Below, one piece after another: positions 52,493 to 60,653 of a DNA stretch of 64,000 nt (positions are counted from its first letter, which is position 1; each line of letters starts with the position of its first letter). The stretch is from NAT127 sp034717695 (GTDB lineage: Bacteria; Pseudomonadota; Gammaproteobacteria; Pseudomonadales; Porticoccaceae), in assembly GCA_034717695.1 (NCBI GenBank), contig JAYELS010000075.1, positions 1 to 64,000 on the forward strand, in the 5' to 3' direction. A program made the translations under genes and the position numbers. The notes under the pieces were generated by a model. That model saw only the letters and a list, made by a program, of their open reading frames with translations. It was not told the DNA's origin and did not search any database.

Positions 52493-54751
52493 GTGGCGGT
52501 GCGCACCCTGTGCGATTTCGCCGCGCGCAGCGGGGATCTGGATCACCGCTACACCCCATCCCCCACCTCGGAGGAGGGTATCGCCGGTCACCGCCGGGTG
52601 GGCGCCCGGCGCGGCCCCGGCTACCGCGCGGAGCTACCCCTCAAGGGGGAATGCGGCGGGCTGCTGCTCGCGGGGCGCGCCGATGGCTACGATGGCGATG
52701 CCAACCGCCTGGAGGAGATCAAGACCCACCGGGGCGACCTCGCCCGCATCGGCCCCGGCCAGCGGGCCCTGCACCGGGCCCAGCTGCGGGCCTACGGGGC
52801 ACTGCTGTGCCGCGCCGAGGGGCTCGCCACCATCAACCTCAGCCTGGTGTACTTCGATATCCAGCGGGAGCGGGAAACCCCGTTCAGCGAAGAGGCGGAC
52901 GCCAGCGTCCTGTGGGCGGAGCTGGAGGCGCTGTGCCACCGCTACCTGGCCTGGGCCCACCAGGAAAACGGCCATCGCCGCGCCCGCAACGCCGCGTTGC
53001 TGGGGCTGCGCTTTCCCTTCGCGGATTTTCGCCCGGGCCAGCGGACCCTCGCCGAGGCTGCCTACCGGGCGGTGTACGGCGGCCACCCATTGTTGTTGCA
53101 GGCCCCCACCGGCATCGGCAAGACCGCGGGCACCCTCTACCCGGCGCTGATGGCGATGCCCCGGGCCGGTCTCGACCGGCTCCATTACCTCACCGCCCGC
53201 AACACCGGCCGCCAGCTCGCCCTCGACGCCATTGCCCGCATCCTCGCCGCCAACCCCGGGGCGGTCCTCCGGGTGCTGGTGCTGAGCGCCCGGGAGCAGG
53301 CCTGTGAATACCCCGACCGCGCCTGCCACGGGGAATCCTGCCCCCTCGCCCGGGGCTTTTACGACCGCCTGCCGGAGGCCCGGGCAGCGGCCCTGGCGGG
53401 GGGCGGGATCCTCGATCCGGCGGCGCTGCGCGACGTGGCTTTGGGTCATCAGGTCTGCCCCTACTACCTGACCCAGGAGCTGGCCCGCTGGGCGGACCTG
53501 GTGGTGGCCGACGTCAATTACCAGTTCGATCAGGAGGCCCTGCTCCACGCCCTGGCGGCGGCCAATGGCTGGCGGGTGGCGCTGCTGGTGGACGAGGCCC
53601 ACAACCTGATGGACCGGGCGCGGGCCATGTACAGCGCCGAACTCACCCAGGGGCGGCTCCGGGAGGCGCGGCGCCAGGCCCCCGCCGTGCTCAAAAAGCC
53701 CCTGGATGCCCTTGCCCGGGCCTGGCGCCGGCTGCTGGCCCGCCACCTGCCGGCGACGGGCGCCGACGCCCCGGTGCAACTGGACGCGGTGCCCCGGGAG
53801 CTGGACGGCGCCCTCCAGGGTCTGGTGGGCGCCATCACCGATTACCTGGCGCAATCCCCGGCAGACGCGGCCCTCCAGGAGCTGATGTTCGAGGCCCTGG
53901 GCTTTCTCGCCCTGGCGGAGCGCTTTGGCGAGCATTCCCTGTGTGAACTGGCCCGGGACGGGGTGGGCACCGGGCGCCTCGCCATCGTCAACCTGATCCC
54001 GGCGGATTTTCTCCGGGCCCGCTTCGACGCCTGCCACGGGGCGGTGCTGTTTTCCGCGACCCTCGGGCCTGCGGCCTTCCAGCGGGACCTCCTGGGATTG
54101 CCGGAGGACAGCCGCTGGCAGGCGGTGGAAAGCCCCTTCAATGCCGGGCAGTTGCAGGTGCGCATCGTGCCCGCCATCAGCACCCGGCTGCGGGACAGGG
54201 GCGCCTCCATCGCCCCCGTGGTGGCGCGCATCCGCAAGCAGTACGCCGCCTGGCCGGCCAACTACCTGGTGTACCTGAGCAGCTTTGCCTATCTGGATCT
54301 GTTGCACGATGCCTTTGTCCGCGCCGCCCCCGCTATCCCCGCGCCCCGCCAGCGCCCCGGCATGTCGGCGGCGGCGCGCCAGGACTTTATCGACGGTTTC
54401 CAGGAAGGGGGCCGGCAGGTGGGCTTCGCGGTGCTCGGCGGCGCCTTCGCGGAGGGTATCGACCTGCCGGGCAGTCGCCTTTCGGGGGTGTTTGTCCTCA
54501 CCCTGGGATTGCCGCCCCACGACAGCCGCCACGAGGTGCTGCGGGAGCGGCTGCAACGGCGCTTTGGCCGGGGTTACGAGTACAGCTACCTCTACCCGGG
54601 TTTGCGCAAGGTGGTGCAGGCGGCGGGGCGGGTGATCCGCACCCCGGAGGACAGCGGGGTGATCGAGCTGATCGACGACCGCTTTGCCCGCCCCGAGGTG
54701 CGCGCCCTGCTGCCCGCCTGGTGGCGGGCGCGGGTGCTGGACAAGGGTTGA
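52493..54751 (+). CDS. DinG/XPD-like Fe-S helicase with an N-terminal PD-(D/E)xK nuclease domain
   Basis: This protein of 752 residues has an N-terminal Cas4/RecB-like nuclease core: Asp64 (GRADG) and Glu75-Ile-Lys77 (EIK). Superfamily-2 helicase motifs follow: Walker A APTGIGKT (Lys210), the VDEAH box (Asp367), and late motifs FAEGIDLPG and QAAGRVIR. Four cysteines between Walker A and VDEAH (ACEYPDRACHGESC and VCPYYL) match the XPD-type 4Fe-4S site. The GTG start at 52493 has GAGGGG 9 bases upstream. It probably unwinds and trims DNA together with FAN1. Confidence 0.88.
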   Translation: MAVRTLCDFAARSGDLDHRYTPSPTSEEGIAGHRRVGARRGPGYRAELPLKGECGGLLLAGRADGYDGDANRLEEIKTHRGDLARIGPGQRALHRAQLRAYGALLCRAEGLATINLSLVYFDIQRERETPFSEEADASVLWAELEALCHRYLAWAHQENGHRRARNAALLGLRFPFADFRPGQRTLAEAAYRAVYGGHPLLLQAPTGIGKTAGTLYPALMAMPRAGLDRLHYLTARNTGRQLALDAIARILAANPGAVLRVLVLSAREQACEYPDRACHGESCPLARGFYDRLPEARAAALAGGGILDPAALRDVALGHQVCPYYLTQELARWADLVVADVNYQFDQEALLHALAAANGWRVALLVDEAHNLMDRARAMYSAELTQGRLREARRQAPAVLKKPLDALARAWRRLLARHLPATGADAPVQLDAVPRELDGALQGLVGAITDYLAQSPADAALQELMFEALGFLALAERFGEHSLCELARDGVGTGRLAIVNLIPADFLRARFDACHGAVLFSATLGPAAFQRDLLGLPEDSRWQAVESPFNAGQLQVRIVPAISTRLRDRGASIAPVVARIRKQYAAWPANYLVYLSSFAYLDLLHDAFVRAAPAIPAPRQRPGMSAAARQDFIDGFQEGGRQVGFAVLGGAFAEGIDLPGSRLSGVFVLTLGLPPHDSRHEVLRERLQRRFGRGYEYSYLYPGLRKVVQAAGRVIRTPEDSGVIELIDDRFARPEVRALLPAWWRARVLDKG

Positions 54752-54764
54752 GGGGTGGCCGCCG

Positions 54765-56909
54765 TCAGGCGCAGCGGGCGACGCTCACCGGGATGGCGGT
54801 CATGCGCGGCATGGCGTTGATGGGGTCCAGGTCCCGGTCGGTGCTGATCAGCATCCCCGTGTTGGAGCCGTCCCGCTCGTAGACGGTGTCCTCCGGCAGG
54901 GTGCCGAAGCCGTGGGTCATGGAGATGACCCCCGGGCGTATGGCGGGGTCGCTGGCCACCATGCCCTCGATGCTCGCCCGGTCGGAGGTGATGCGCACCT
55001 TCACCCCCTCGGCGAGCCCCAGGGCGGCGATATCCCCCGGGTTCATGTAGGCGTAGTTGTAGGGCATCCGCTTGCGCAGGGCCGCGATGTTGCGCCCCGC
55101 CGAGTTGAAGGTTTCGCGGATGCGGCGCACCGCGAGGCGGAAGGGGTACGTCCTGCCGTCGACCAGGGTCTGGCCGGGGGACACCGGCTCCGCGGCCACC
55201 TCGGCGAGCTCCGCCATCACATCGCCGGGCAGGGTGGTGAAGCGGCCATCGGCATCCGGGTCGGCGGGTTCCACATACTGGGGGTGGTCGTCGTACACCT
55301 TGCCGCGCTCGTGGCCCTTGAAGGTCTCCCAGGGCTCCGGGCAGTGGCGGGCGATGATGGCGAGCAGCTGGTCGGTGGTGGGGGCCTCGTCCATGGGCAG
55401 GGGCACGCCCTCGTAGGTGAGGGTGACGCCGAGGCGCCTCGCCAGGGCCCAGAAGGGGTACCAGTCCTCCACCAGGGCGGAGCCCGGGGGCGGGGGCACC
55501 ACCGCCGGGGTGTAGCGGGCGTAGGGCACCGGGCAGAGCATGGTCTCGGCGTAGTAGCCGGTGGTATCGGGGCGCTCGTACATCATCGGCGGGGGCAGCA
55601 CGTAGTGGGACAGCCGCGCGGTCTCGGTCATGTACGGGTCGATGGTCACCAGCAGTTCCAGGCCCCGCAGGGCCCGGGTGATCTTCAGCTGGTCGGGAAT
55701 GCTGTTCACCAGGTTGGAGCCGTGGGAGATGAACGCCTTCACCTGGCCCGGCCCCGGGGTCAGCATCTCGTCCGCCATGATGCCGGTGGGCATGTCGCCG
55801 AGGAGGCTGCCGTAGCCGTTGATGCGGCTCCGGTAGCTGTGCTCCCACCAGCGCTGGGCGGGCAGCACCTGGGCCTTGCGCACCTCCCGGGCCTGGAGCA
55901 CCCCCGGGTTGCCCACCCGTTCACCTTCCCGCAGGTAGCGCCCGCACACCACGTTGAGGCATTCCAGCAGGTGCTCGGCGAGATTGGAGCGGGGCGCCAT
56001 GTCGGGCCCGGTGCCACTCACCGCGAAACCCCGCCGGGACTCGAGGGCGAACAGCCGCGCCGCCCCCTCGATGTCGGCGGCCGCGACCCCGGCCCGGTGG
56101 GCGGCGTACTCGGGGGTGAAGGGGGCCACCGCGCGGCGCAGGTCGTCCAGGTCGGCGACCCAGCGCTGGCAGAATTCCCTGTCCTCCCAGCCCTCCCGGA
56201 GGATGACGTGGAGCAGGCTCGCCATCAGGGTGGGATCCTCCCCCGGGTAGGGCTGGAGGAACACATCGGCGTGGCGGGCGGTCTCGCTCAGGCGCGGGTC
56301 GATGACGATCAGCTTGAGGCCCCGGGCGCGGGCCTCCTTCATGCGCTTGTTGGGGTTGCGCACGTCGAACACATTGCCCTGGATCGACACCAGGGGGTTG
56401 GAGCCCACCATCATGATCACGTCGCAGCTGTCGAAGCTCTGGCGGCCCCCCTGCCAGACCCCGAGGCGCCCGGCGGTCACCACCTTGGCGGACTGGTCGA
56501 TGGTGATGGTGGAAAAGAATTTATGTGAGCCGATGGCGTCGAGGAAATCCCGGCTGACATTGGTGGCGGCGTCGTTGAGGAAGGCGCCGCCGCCCCGGTA
56601 GGCGCCGATGGATTCCGGGCCGTCGGTGTCGAGCAGCTGGCGCAGCTTGGCGGCGATCTCGTCGAGGGCCAGCTCGATGTCGATGGGGGCGAAGCTGCCG
56701 TCCGGCTGGCGCTTCAGGGGTTGCAGCACCCGGTCGGGGGCATAGTGGGCGGCCACCGCCTGGATACCCTTGACGCAGGTGTAGCCGAGGCTCATGGGGT
56801 CGTCGTGGTCGCCCCGCACGTCCACCAGGCGGCCGTCCTCGACGGTGATGTTCACCCCGCAATTGGCGGAACAGATACGGCAGAAGCTGCGCTTGATCTC
56901 GGCGGGCAT
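54765..56909 (-). CDS. molybdopterin-dependent oxidoreductase, Fe4S4-type, orphan
   Basis: This 714-residue protein has the N-terminal 4Fe-4S motif C10-x2-C13-x3-C17-x27-C45, the bis-MGD-binding core (VIMMVGSNPL, LIVIDPRLSETARHAD) and a C-terminal molydopterin dinucleotide-binding domain (about 590-710). The molybdenum ligand is not an obvious Cys: the loop reads TITIDQSAK. It lacks a Tat signal, so it is cytoplasmic. No electron-transfer subunit is adjacent. The reaction cannot be named; relatives act on formate, oxyanions or hydration of small molecules. Confidence 0.82.
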   Translation of the reverse strand: MPAEIKRSFCRICSANCGVNITVEDGRLVDVRGDHDDPMSLGYTCVKGIQAVAAHYAPDRVLQPLKRQPDGSFAPIDIELALDEIAAKLRQLLDTDGPESIGAYRGGGAFLNDAATNVSRDFLDAIGSHKFFSTITIDQSAKVVTAGRLGVWQGGRQSFDSCDVIMMVGSNPLVSIQGNVFDVRNPNKRMKEARARGLKLIVIDPRLSETARHADVFLQPYPGEDPTLMASLLHVILREGWEDREFCQRWVADLDDLRRAVAPFTPEYAAHRAGVAAADIEGAARLFALESRRGFAVSGTGPDMAPRSNLAEHLLECLNVVCGRYLREGERVGNPGVLQAREVRKAQVLPAQRWWEHSYRSRINGYGSLLGDMPTGIMADEMLTPGPGQVKAFISHGSNLVNSIPDQLKITRALRGLELLVTIDPYMTETARLSHYVLPPPMMYERPDTTGYYAETMLCPVPYARYTPAVVPPPPGSALVEDWYPFWALARRLGVTLTYEGVPLPMDEAPTTDQLLAIIARHCPEPWETFKGHERGKVYDDHPQYVEPADPDADGRFTTLPGDVMAELAEVAAEPVSPGQTLVDGRTYPFRLAVRRIRETFNSAGRNIAALRKRMPYNYAYMNPGDIAALGLAEGVKVRITSDRASIEGMVASDPAIRPGVISMTHGFGTLPEDTVYERDGSNTGMLISTDRDLDPINAMPRMTAIPVSVARCA

Positions 56910-57010
56910 GGGCTGTCCTCGGCGTTATTGTTTCGCCGAGGCTAGCACAAAGCCGTTGGGGGCGGAATCAAATCTAAGCCGCTGACTTAGACCCGGCGCT
57001 GGCTTGGACC

Positions 57011-57106
57011 CTAGATGAACGGCACAAAGGGCACGCAGCCGGCGATCAACGTCAGCGCCAGCGCGGCGGCGGCGAGCAGGGCGCCGCGCCGCAAGGGGAA
57101 CGCCAT
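57011..57106 (-). CDS. putative 31-residue lipoprotein
   Basis: This small frame has a positively charged start (MAFPLRRG), a hydrophobic stretch and a lipobox LIAGC, leaving a mature peptide of only eight residues (CVPFVPFI). Its ATG overlaps the stop of the acidic protein upstream as TGATG, so it is likely translationally coupled. Entericidin-type lipoproteins are somewhat longer. It is short enough for chance to be possible, but the signal architecture is complete. Confidence 0.5.
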   Translation of the reverse strand: MAFPLRRGALLAAAALALTLIAGCVPFVPFI

Positions 57107-57345
57107 CACGCGGGCCCGATCAGGGTGTCGATGCCGTGCTCGGCGATGGCCGCCAGGGCCTCGGCGAGGGCGTCCTCGTCGCTGTCGAAGGGGTCTTCCC
57201 ACATGGTGGAGTTGTTGTCCTCGTCCACCACTTCCAGGAGCCAGCCGCCCTCGCCGTCGTCGTAGATCTCGATGTACACCACCTTGCCGTCCTGCTCGAA
57301 GCGCTGGCTCAGGGGGGACATTTTTACGTCGTCATCGTCATTCAT
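57106..57345 (-). CDS. small acidic hypothetical protein
   Basis: This 79-residue protein is rich in Asp and Glu (begins MNDDDD; about a third of residues are acidic). Its central region, VVYIEIYDDGEGGWLLEVVDEDNNSTMWEDPF, has alternating hydrophobic residues suggesting a beta-sheet. I do not recognise a named family with known function. The stop overlaps the start of the tiny lipoprotein. There is no signal peptide, so it is cytoplasmic. Confidence 0.7.
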   Translation of the reverse strand: MNDDDDVKMSPLSQRFEQDGKVVYIEIYDDGEGGWLLEVVDEDNNSTMWEDPFDSDEDALAEALAAIAEHGIDTLIGPA

Positions 57346-57448
57346 GGGGAGATACCTGGTGGGGGAATGGGGTGGAGGAAATGGGTGGCGGCAGTATAGC
57401 CCAGGGCGCCCCGTGGCCCGCCGCGGTGGGCGGTGGGGCGACGGGCGG

Positions 57449-57994
57449 CTACTGGCCGGCGACGGGGCAGGGGGCGTTGCGCTCGGCCCGGGTGTCGCAC
57501 AGCCCCACGGCGCCGAAGTAATCCACCCACTGGCCGAGGATGTCGTTGTTGGGGGTGCCGCGCCACTTGCGGGTCAGGTAGTAGCCGTGGTCGCGGCCGG
57601 TGATGTAGAGGTGCAACACGGTGATGGCGCGGGTGGCGTCGAGGCCGCACTGGGCGATCCACAGGCTGAAGGGGTAGCCGTTCACCTGGTTGCTGGCCAG
57701 CTCCCGGCTGCCGTAGGAGGCGCAGGTGCCCTGGGCCTCGGCGTCCTTCGCGGCCCGGTAATCGACGGCGGGAAACTGGCCCCTGTCCCGGAGGATGCGG
57801 GCGGCGGCCACGTCCCCGGTCTCGGCCCGCACCCACTCGGCGATCTCCTCGTTGCCGAGGGTGGCGGAGCGGGTCGCCCAACCGCTTTCCGGGGGCGGCA
57901 GGGGCATCAGCAGGGTCTCCCCGTCGGTGGGCGCGGCCAGGGCGGGCAGGGCCAGGGAGGCAAGCAGGGCGAGGAGCGGGATCGTCAAGCGCAC
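57449..57994 (-). CDS. secreted hypothetical protein
   Basis: This 181-residue protein has a clear Sec signal (residues 1-21, LLALLASLALPALAAP). The mature part has three cysteines (TCASYG, AQCGL and two near the C-terminus, LCDTRAERNAPC) that could make disulfides. I do not recognise the fold. The start is GTG 57994, chosen because it lies right at the signal peptide. It is divergent from the Nudix gene and lies 103 bp from the acidic gene. Confidence 0.7.
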   Translation of the reverse strand: MRLTIPLLALLASLALPALAAPTDGETLLMPLPPPESGWATRSATLGNEEIAEWVRAETGDVAAARILRDRGQFPAVDYRAAKDAEAQGTCASYGSRELASNQVNGYPFSLWIAQCGLDATRAITVLHLYITGRDHGYYLTRKWRGTPNNDILGQWVDYFGAVGLCDTRAERNAPCPVAGQ

Positions 57995-58195
57995 GGAGGC
58001 CTCGTGGGAGCCGGGTTGTCGGAAGGGGCGGCGTCAAGGGGCGCGATTGTGACCAGATCGCCGGCGCGGATCAACTGTCCCCGGCGCGCCGTTTGCCGCG
58101 GGCTGCCCGGGCCCCGCGGTGGGCATGGCGGCCGGGGCCAAAGGGGCGGGATCTCGGTCATAATGGCGCTTTGATCGAGGCATTTAAGGTCCACC

Positions 58196-58735
58196 ATGAA
58201 ATTTTGCAGTGACTGTGGCGAGCCGGTGCGGTTCGCGATCCCGCCGGGGGATGACCGGCCGCGCCATGTGTGCGATGCCTGCACCACCGTGCACTACCAG
58301 AACCCCAGGGTGATCACCGGCTGCATCCCGGTCCACGGCGACCGGATTCTCCTCTGCCGCCGGGCGATCGAACCGCGCCGGGGCTTCTGGACCCTGCCCG
58401 CCGGCTTTCTCGAACAGGGGGAGACCACCGCCGAGGGGGCGATGCGGGAGTGCCTGGAGGAGGCCAATGCCCGGGTCAGCCTCGACGGCCTGTACGGGGT
58501 GTACGACATCCTGCATATCGGCCAGGTTTACCTGTTCTACCGGGCGACCCTCGCCGACCTGGATTTCCATCCCGGGGACGAGTCCCTGGAAACCGCCCTG
58601 TTCCGGGAGGAGGAGATCCCCTGGGACGACCTGGCGTTTCGGGTCGTCACCCTGGCGCTGCGGCAGTTCTTCGCCGACCGCCGCGAGGGTAGCTTTGCCC
58701 TTCGGCACGGTGCCATCGACAGCCCCCGGCCCTAG
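58196..58735 (+). CDS. Nudix hydrolase with an N-terminal zinc ribbon (NudC-like)
   Basis: This 179-residue protein has a four-Cys zinc ribbon (Cys4, Cys7, Cys26, Cys29) followed by a Nudix domain. The Nudix box at 70-92 keeps G70, E76, R84, E85, E88 and E89, but the late Gly is Asn91. NudC-type enzymes hydrolyse NAD(H) or NAD-capped RNA; this shorter protein may act on ADP-ribose or another nucleotide. ATG 58196 follows AAGGTCCACC. Its stop overlaps the convergent gene by the palindrome CTAG. Confidence 0.87.
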   Translation: MKFCSDCGEPVRFAIPPGDDRPRHVCDACTTVHYQNPRVITGCIPVHGDRILLCRRAIEPRRGFWTLPAGFLEQGETTAEGAMRECLEEANARVSLDGLYGVYDILHIGQVYLFYRATLADLDFHPGDESLETALFREEEIPWDDLAFRVVTLALRQFFADRREGSFALRHGAIDSPRP

Positions 58736-59427
58736 GCGTATTGCTGTTCCGCCTGGGCCAGCTGGCCCCGCAGCTCCGTCTCCAGGGCGGGGGAGAGTTT
58801 GAGCTGGCGGGCGAGTTCCGTCAGGTAGCTGCGCTCCATGAAGTTTTCCTCATCCACCACCAGGAGGCTCGCCAGGTACATCTCGGCGGCCATCTCCGGG
58901 GTGCTGGCCTCCCGGGCCACCTCCGCCGGGTCCACCGGTTTGCGCAGTTCGCCGTCCACCCAGCCGAGCAGCTGGCGGTCCTGGCTCAGGCGCGCCATTT
59001 CCGCGTCGATCAGCTGGCGCTCCCGGTCGTCCACGTGGCCGTCCGCCTTGGCGGCGCCGATCAGCGCCTTGAGGATGGCGCGGCTGTGGAGTTCCACCTG
59101 GGCCTCCGGCAGGCGATCGATGGTGCGCGGCTCCCCCTGGGCGCCCTGGCCGTTGTTGCGCTGCCAGTTGCCGTAGGCCTTGTAGGCGACGAGGCCGAGG
59201 GCGGCGAGGCCGCCGTAGGTGAGCACCTTGCCCCCCAGCTTGCGGGTCTTCTTGCTGCCGAGCAGCATCCCCAGGGCGCCGCCGCCGAGGGCCGCGCCGG
59301 CCTTGCCGGACAAGAGTCCGGAGAGGCCGCCGCCGTCGCCACCCTTGGGGCGGGACCCCTGGGCCTTGTCGTTGAGCAGGTCGGTGCCGGATTTCAGCAG
59401 TTGGTCGAGTAACTTCAGGGTGCTCAT
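58732..59427 (-). CDS. DUF533/TerB-like inner-membrane protein (YebE-like)
   Basis: This 231-residue protein has a Gly-rich N-terminal region, two short hydrophobic helices (about 44-58 and 70-83) and a C-terminal all-helical TerB-like domain (about 115-230; LKALIGAAKADGHVDDRERQLI, the Asp-rich turn of tellurite-resistance TerB folds). This is the DUF533 family; its function is unknown. The stop overlaps that of the Nudix gene by 4 bp. It lies 88 bp from the HD-GYP gene and reads in the same direction. Confidence 0.82.
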   Translation of the reverse strand: MSTLKLLDQLLKSGTDLLNDKAQGSRPKGGDGGGLSGLLSGKAGAALGGGALGMLLGSKKTRKLGGKVLTYGGLAALGLVAYKAYGNWQRNNGQGAQGEPRTIDRLPEAQVELHSRAILKALIGAAKADGHVDDRERQLIDAEMARLSQDRQLLGWVDGELRKPVDPAEVAREASTPEMAAEMYLASLLVVDEENFMERSYLTELARQLKLSPALETELRGQLAQAEQQYA

Positions 59428-59515
59428 GGCGTGCTCTCCGGGGATTGTGTCGGGATAGTGTCGGGCAGGTATGGATCGCCCCGCGCCGGAGATGTTCCCG
59501 GGCGGCGCCCGGGTC

Positions 59516-60532
59516 TCAGGGCAGGTCCCGATCCGGCAGGGGGCCGAGCCGGTCGGCGAAGCTGTCGTTGACGGCGATCATCTCCGGCAGCACCTGCCTG
59601 AAGGGCGCCATCAGGCCCGGGTCGAAGTGGGTGCCGGCGCGCTCCTCGATATAGCGCAGGGCCTGGTCGACGGGCCAGCCCTTCTTGTAGGGACGCTCCG
59701 AGATCAGCGCGTCGAACACGTCACAGAGGGCGATGATGCGCGCCTCCAGGGGGATCTGCTCCCCCTTGAGGCCCCGGGGGTAGCCGCTGCCGTCCCACTT
59801 TTCGTGGTGGCAGAGGGCGAGGGTGCGGGCGGTGCGCAGCACCGGGTCGTCGTGCTCGCCGATCAGCTCGGCGCCGGTGGCGCAGTGGCGCATCATCACC
59901 GCCCACTCCTCGCCGTCGAGCTTGCCGGGCTTTAAGAGAATGTCGTCGGGGATGCCGATCTTGCCGAGGTCGTGGAGGGGGGCGGCGGTGAAGAGGATGT
60001 CGAGGGCGTCCTCATCCATGCCCGCCGCGCGGCCGATCAGGCGCGAGAAGTGGCTCATGCGCACCACGTGGTTGTCGCTCGGGTTGTCCCGGTACTCGGC
60101 GGCGCGGCCGAGGCGGCGGATCACCTTGTGCAGGTTGCTGGCGAGGGCCCGGGTGCGGGCCGCCACCTGGGCGTTGAGGCCCAGGTGGCTGTCCACCCGG
60201 GCGAGCACCAGGGCCGGGTCCAGGGGCCTTGTCAGGTAGTCCCGGGCGCCCTGGGCAAGGCCCCGGCTGGCATCCGCCACGGCGTCGGCGGGGGCGATCA
60301 GCAGCACCGGGATGCCCAGGTTCGCCAGCTGCCCGCAGAGTTCGAGGGCGCCGGGGAGGGCGGTATCGATCAGTGCCAGGTCGGGCGGCTCGGCCCCTGC
60401 CCGCGCCAGGGCATCGGCGGCGGCGCTGGCCCCGTGGAGGTGGTGGCGGGCGAGGATGGCGGCGAGGGTGTCGGTTCGCGCCGGGTCGTGGTCGACGATC
60501 AGGAGATTCCCGGTGTGGGGTGCTTGGCTCAC
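59516..60532 (-). CDS. response regulator with HD-GYP output, receiver degenerate
   Basis: This 338-residue protein has a receiver-like domain (about 8-120) and an HD-GYP domain (about 135-325; LHDLGK and HHEKWDGSGYPRGLKGE). The receiver keeps the phospho-Asp (LALIDTALPG), but the acidic pair is DH instead of DD and the conserved Lys is Arg (YLTRPLD), so phosphorylation may be altered. The GTG start at 60532 has GAGGACA upstream. It is probably a c-di-GMP phosphodiesterase. Its gene is 121 bp downstream of the double-receiver HD-GYP gene. Confidence 0.83.
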   Translation of the reverse strand: MSQAPHTGNLLIVDHDPARTDTLAAILARHHLHGASAAADALARAGAEPPDLALIDTALPGALELCGQLANLGIPVLLIAPADAVADASRGLAQGARDYLTRPLDPALVLARVDSHLGLNAQVAARTRALASNLHKVIRRLGRAAEYRDNPSDNHVVRMSHFSRLIGRAAGMDEDALDILFTAAPLHDLGKIGIPDDILLKPGKLDGEEWAVMMRHCATGAELIGEHDDPVLRTARTLALCHHEKWDGSGYPRGLKGEQIPLEARIIALCDVFDALISERPYKKGWPVDQALRYIEERAGTHFDPGLMAPFRQVLPEMIAVNDSFADRLGPLPDRDLP

Positions 60533-60653
60533 GGCTTGTCCTCGACAGACGGATGCTGGCCGGAACTGGCCCGGCGGCTTGGGACCCGCTGGGTCCGGTT
60601 GGCGGCCTGTAGTGTTGTCGATTTCCGCCGGGGGGGCAACAGCGCCCGGGCGG

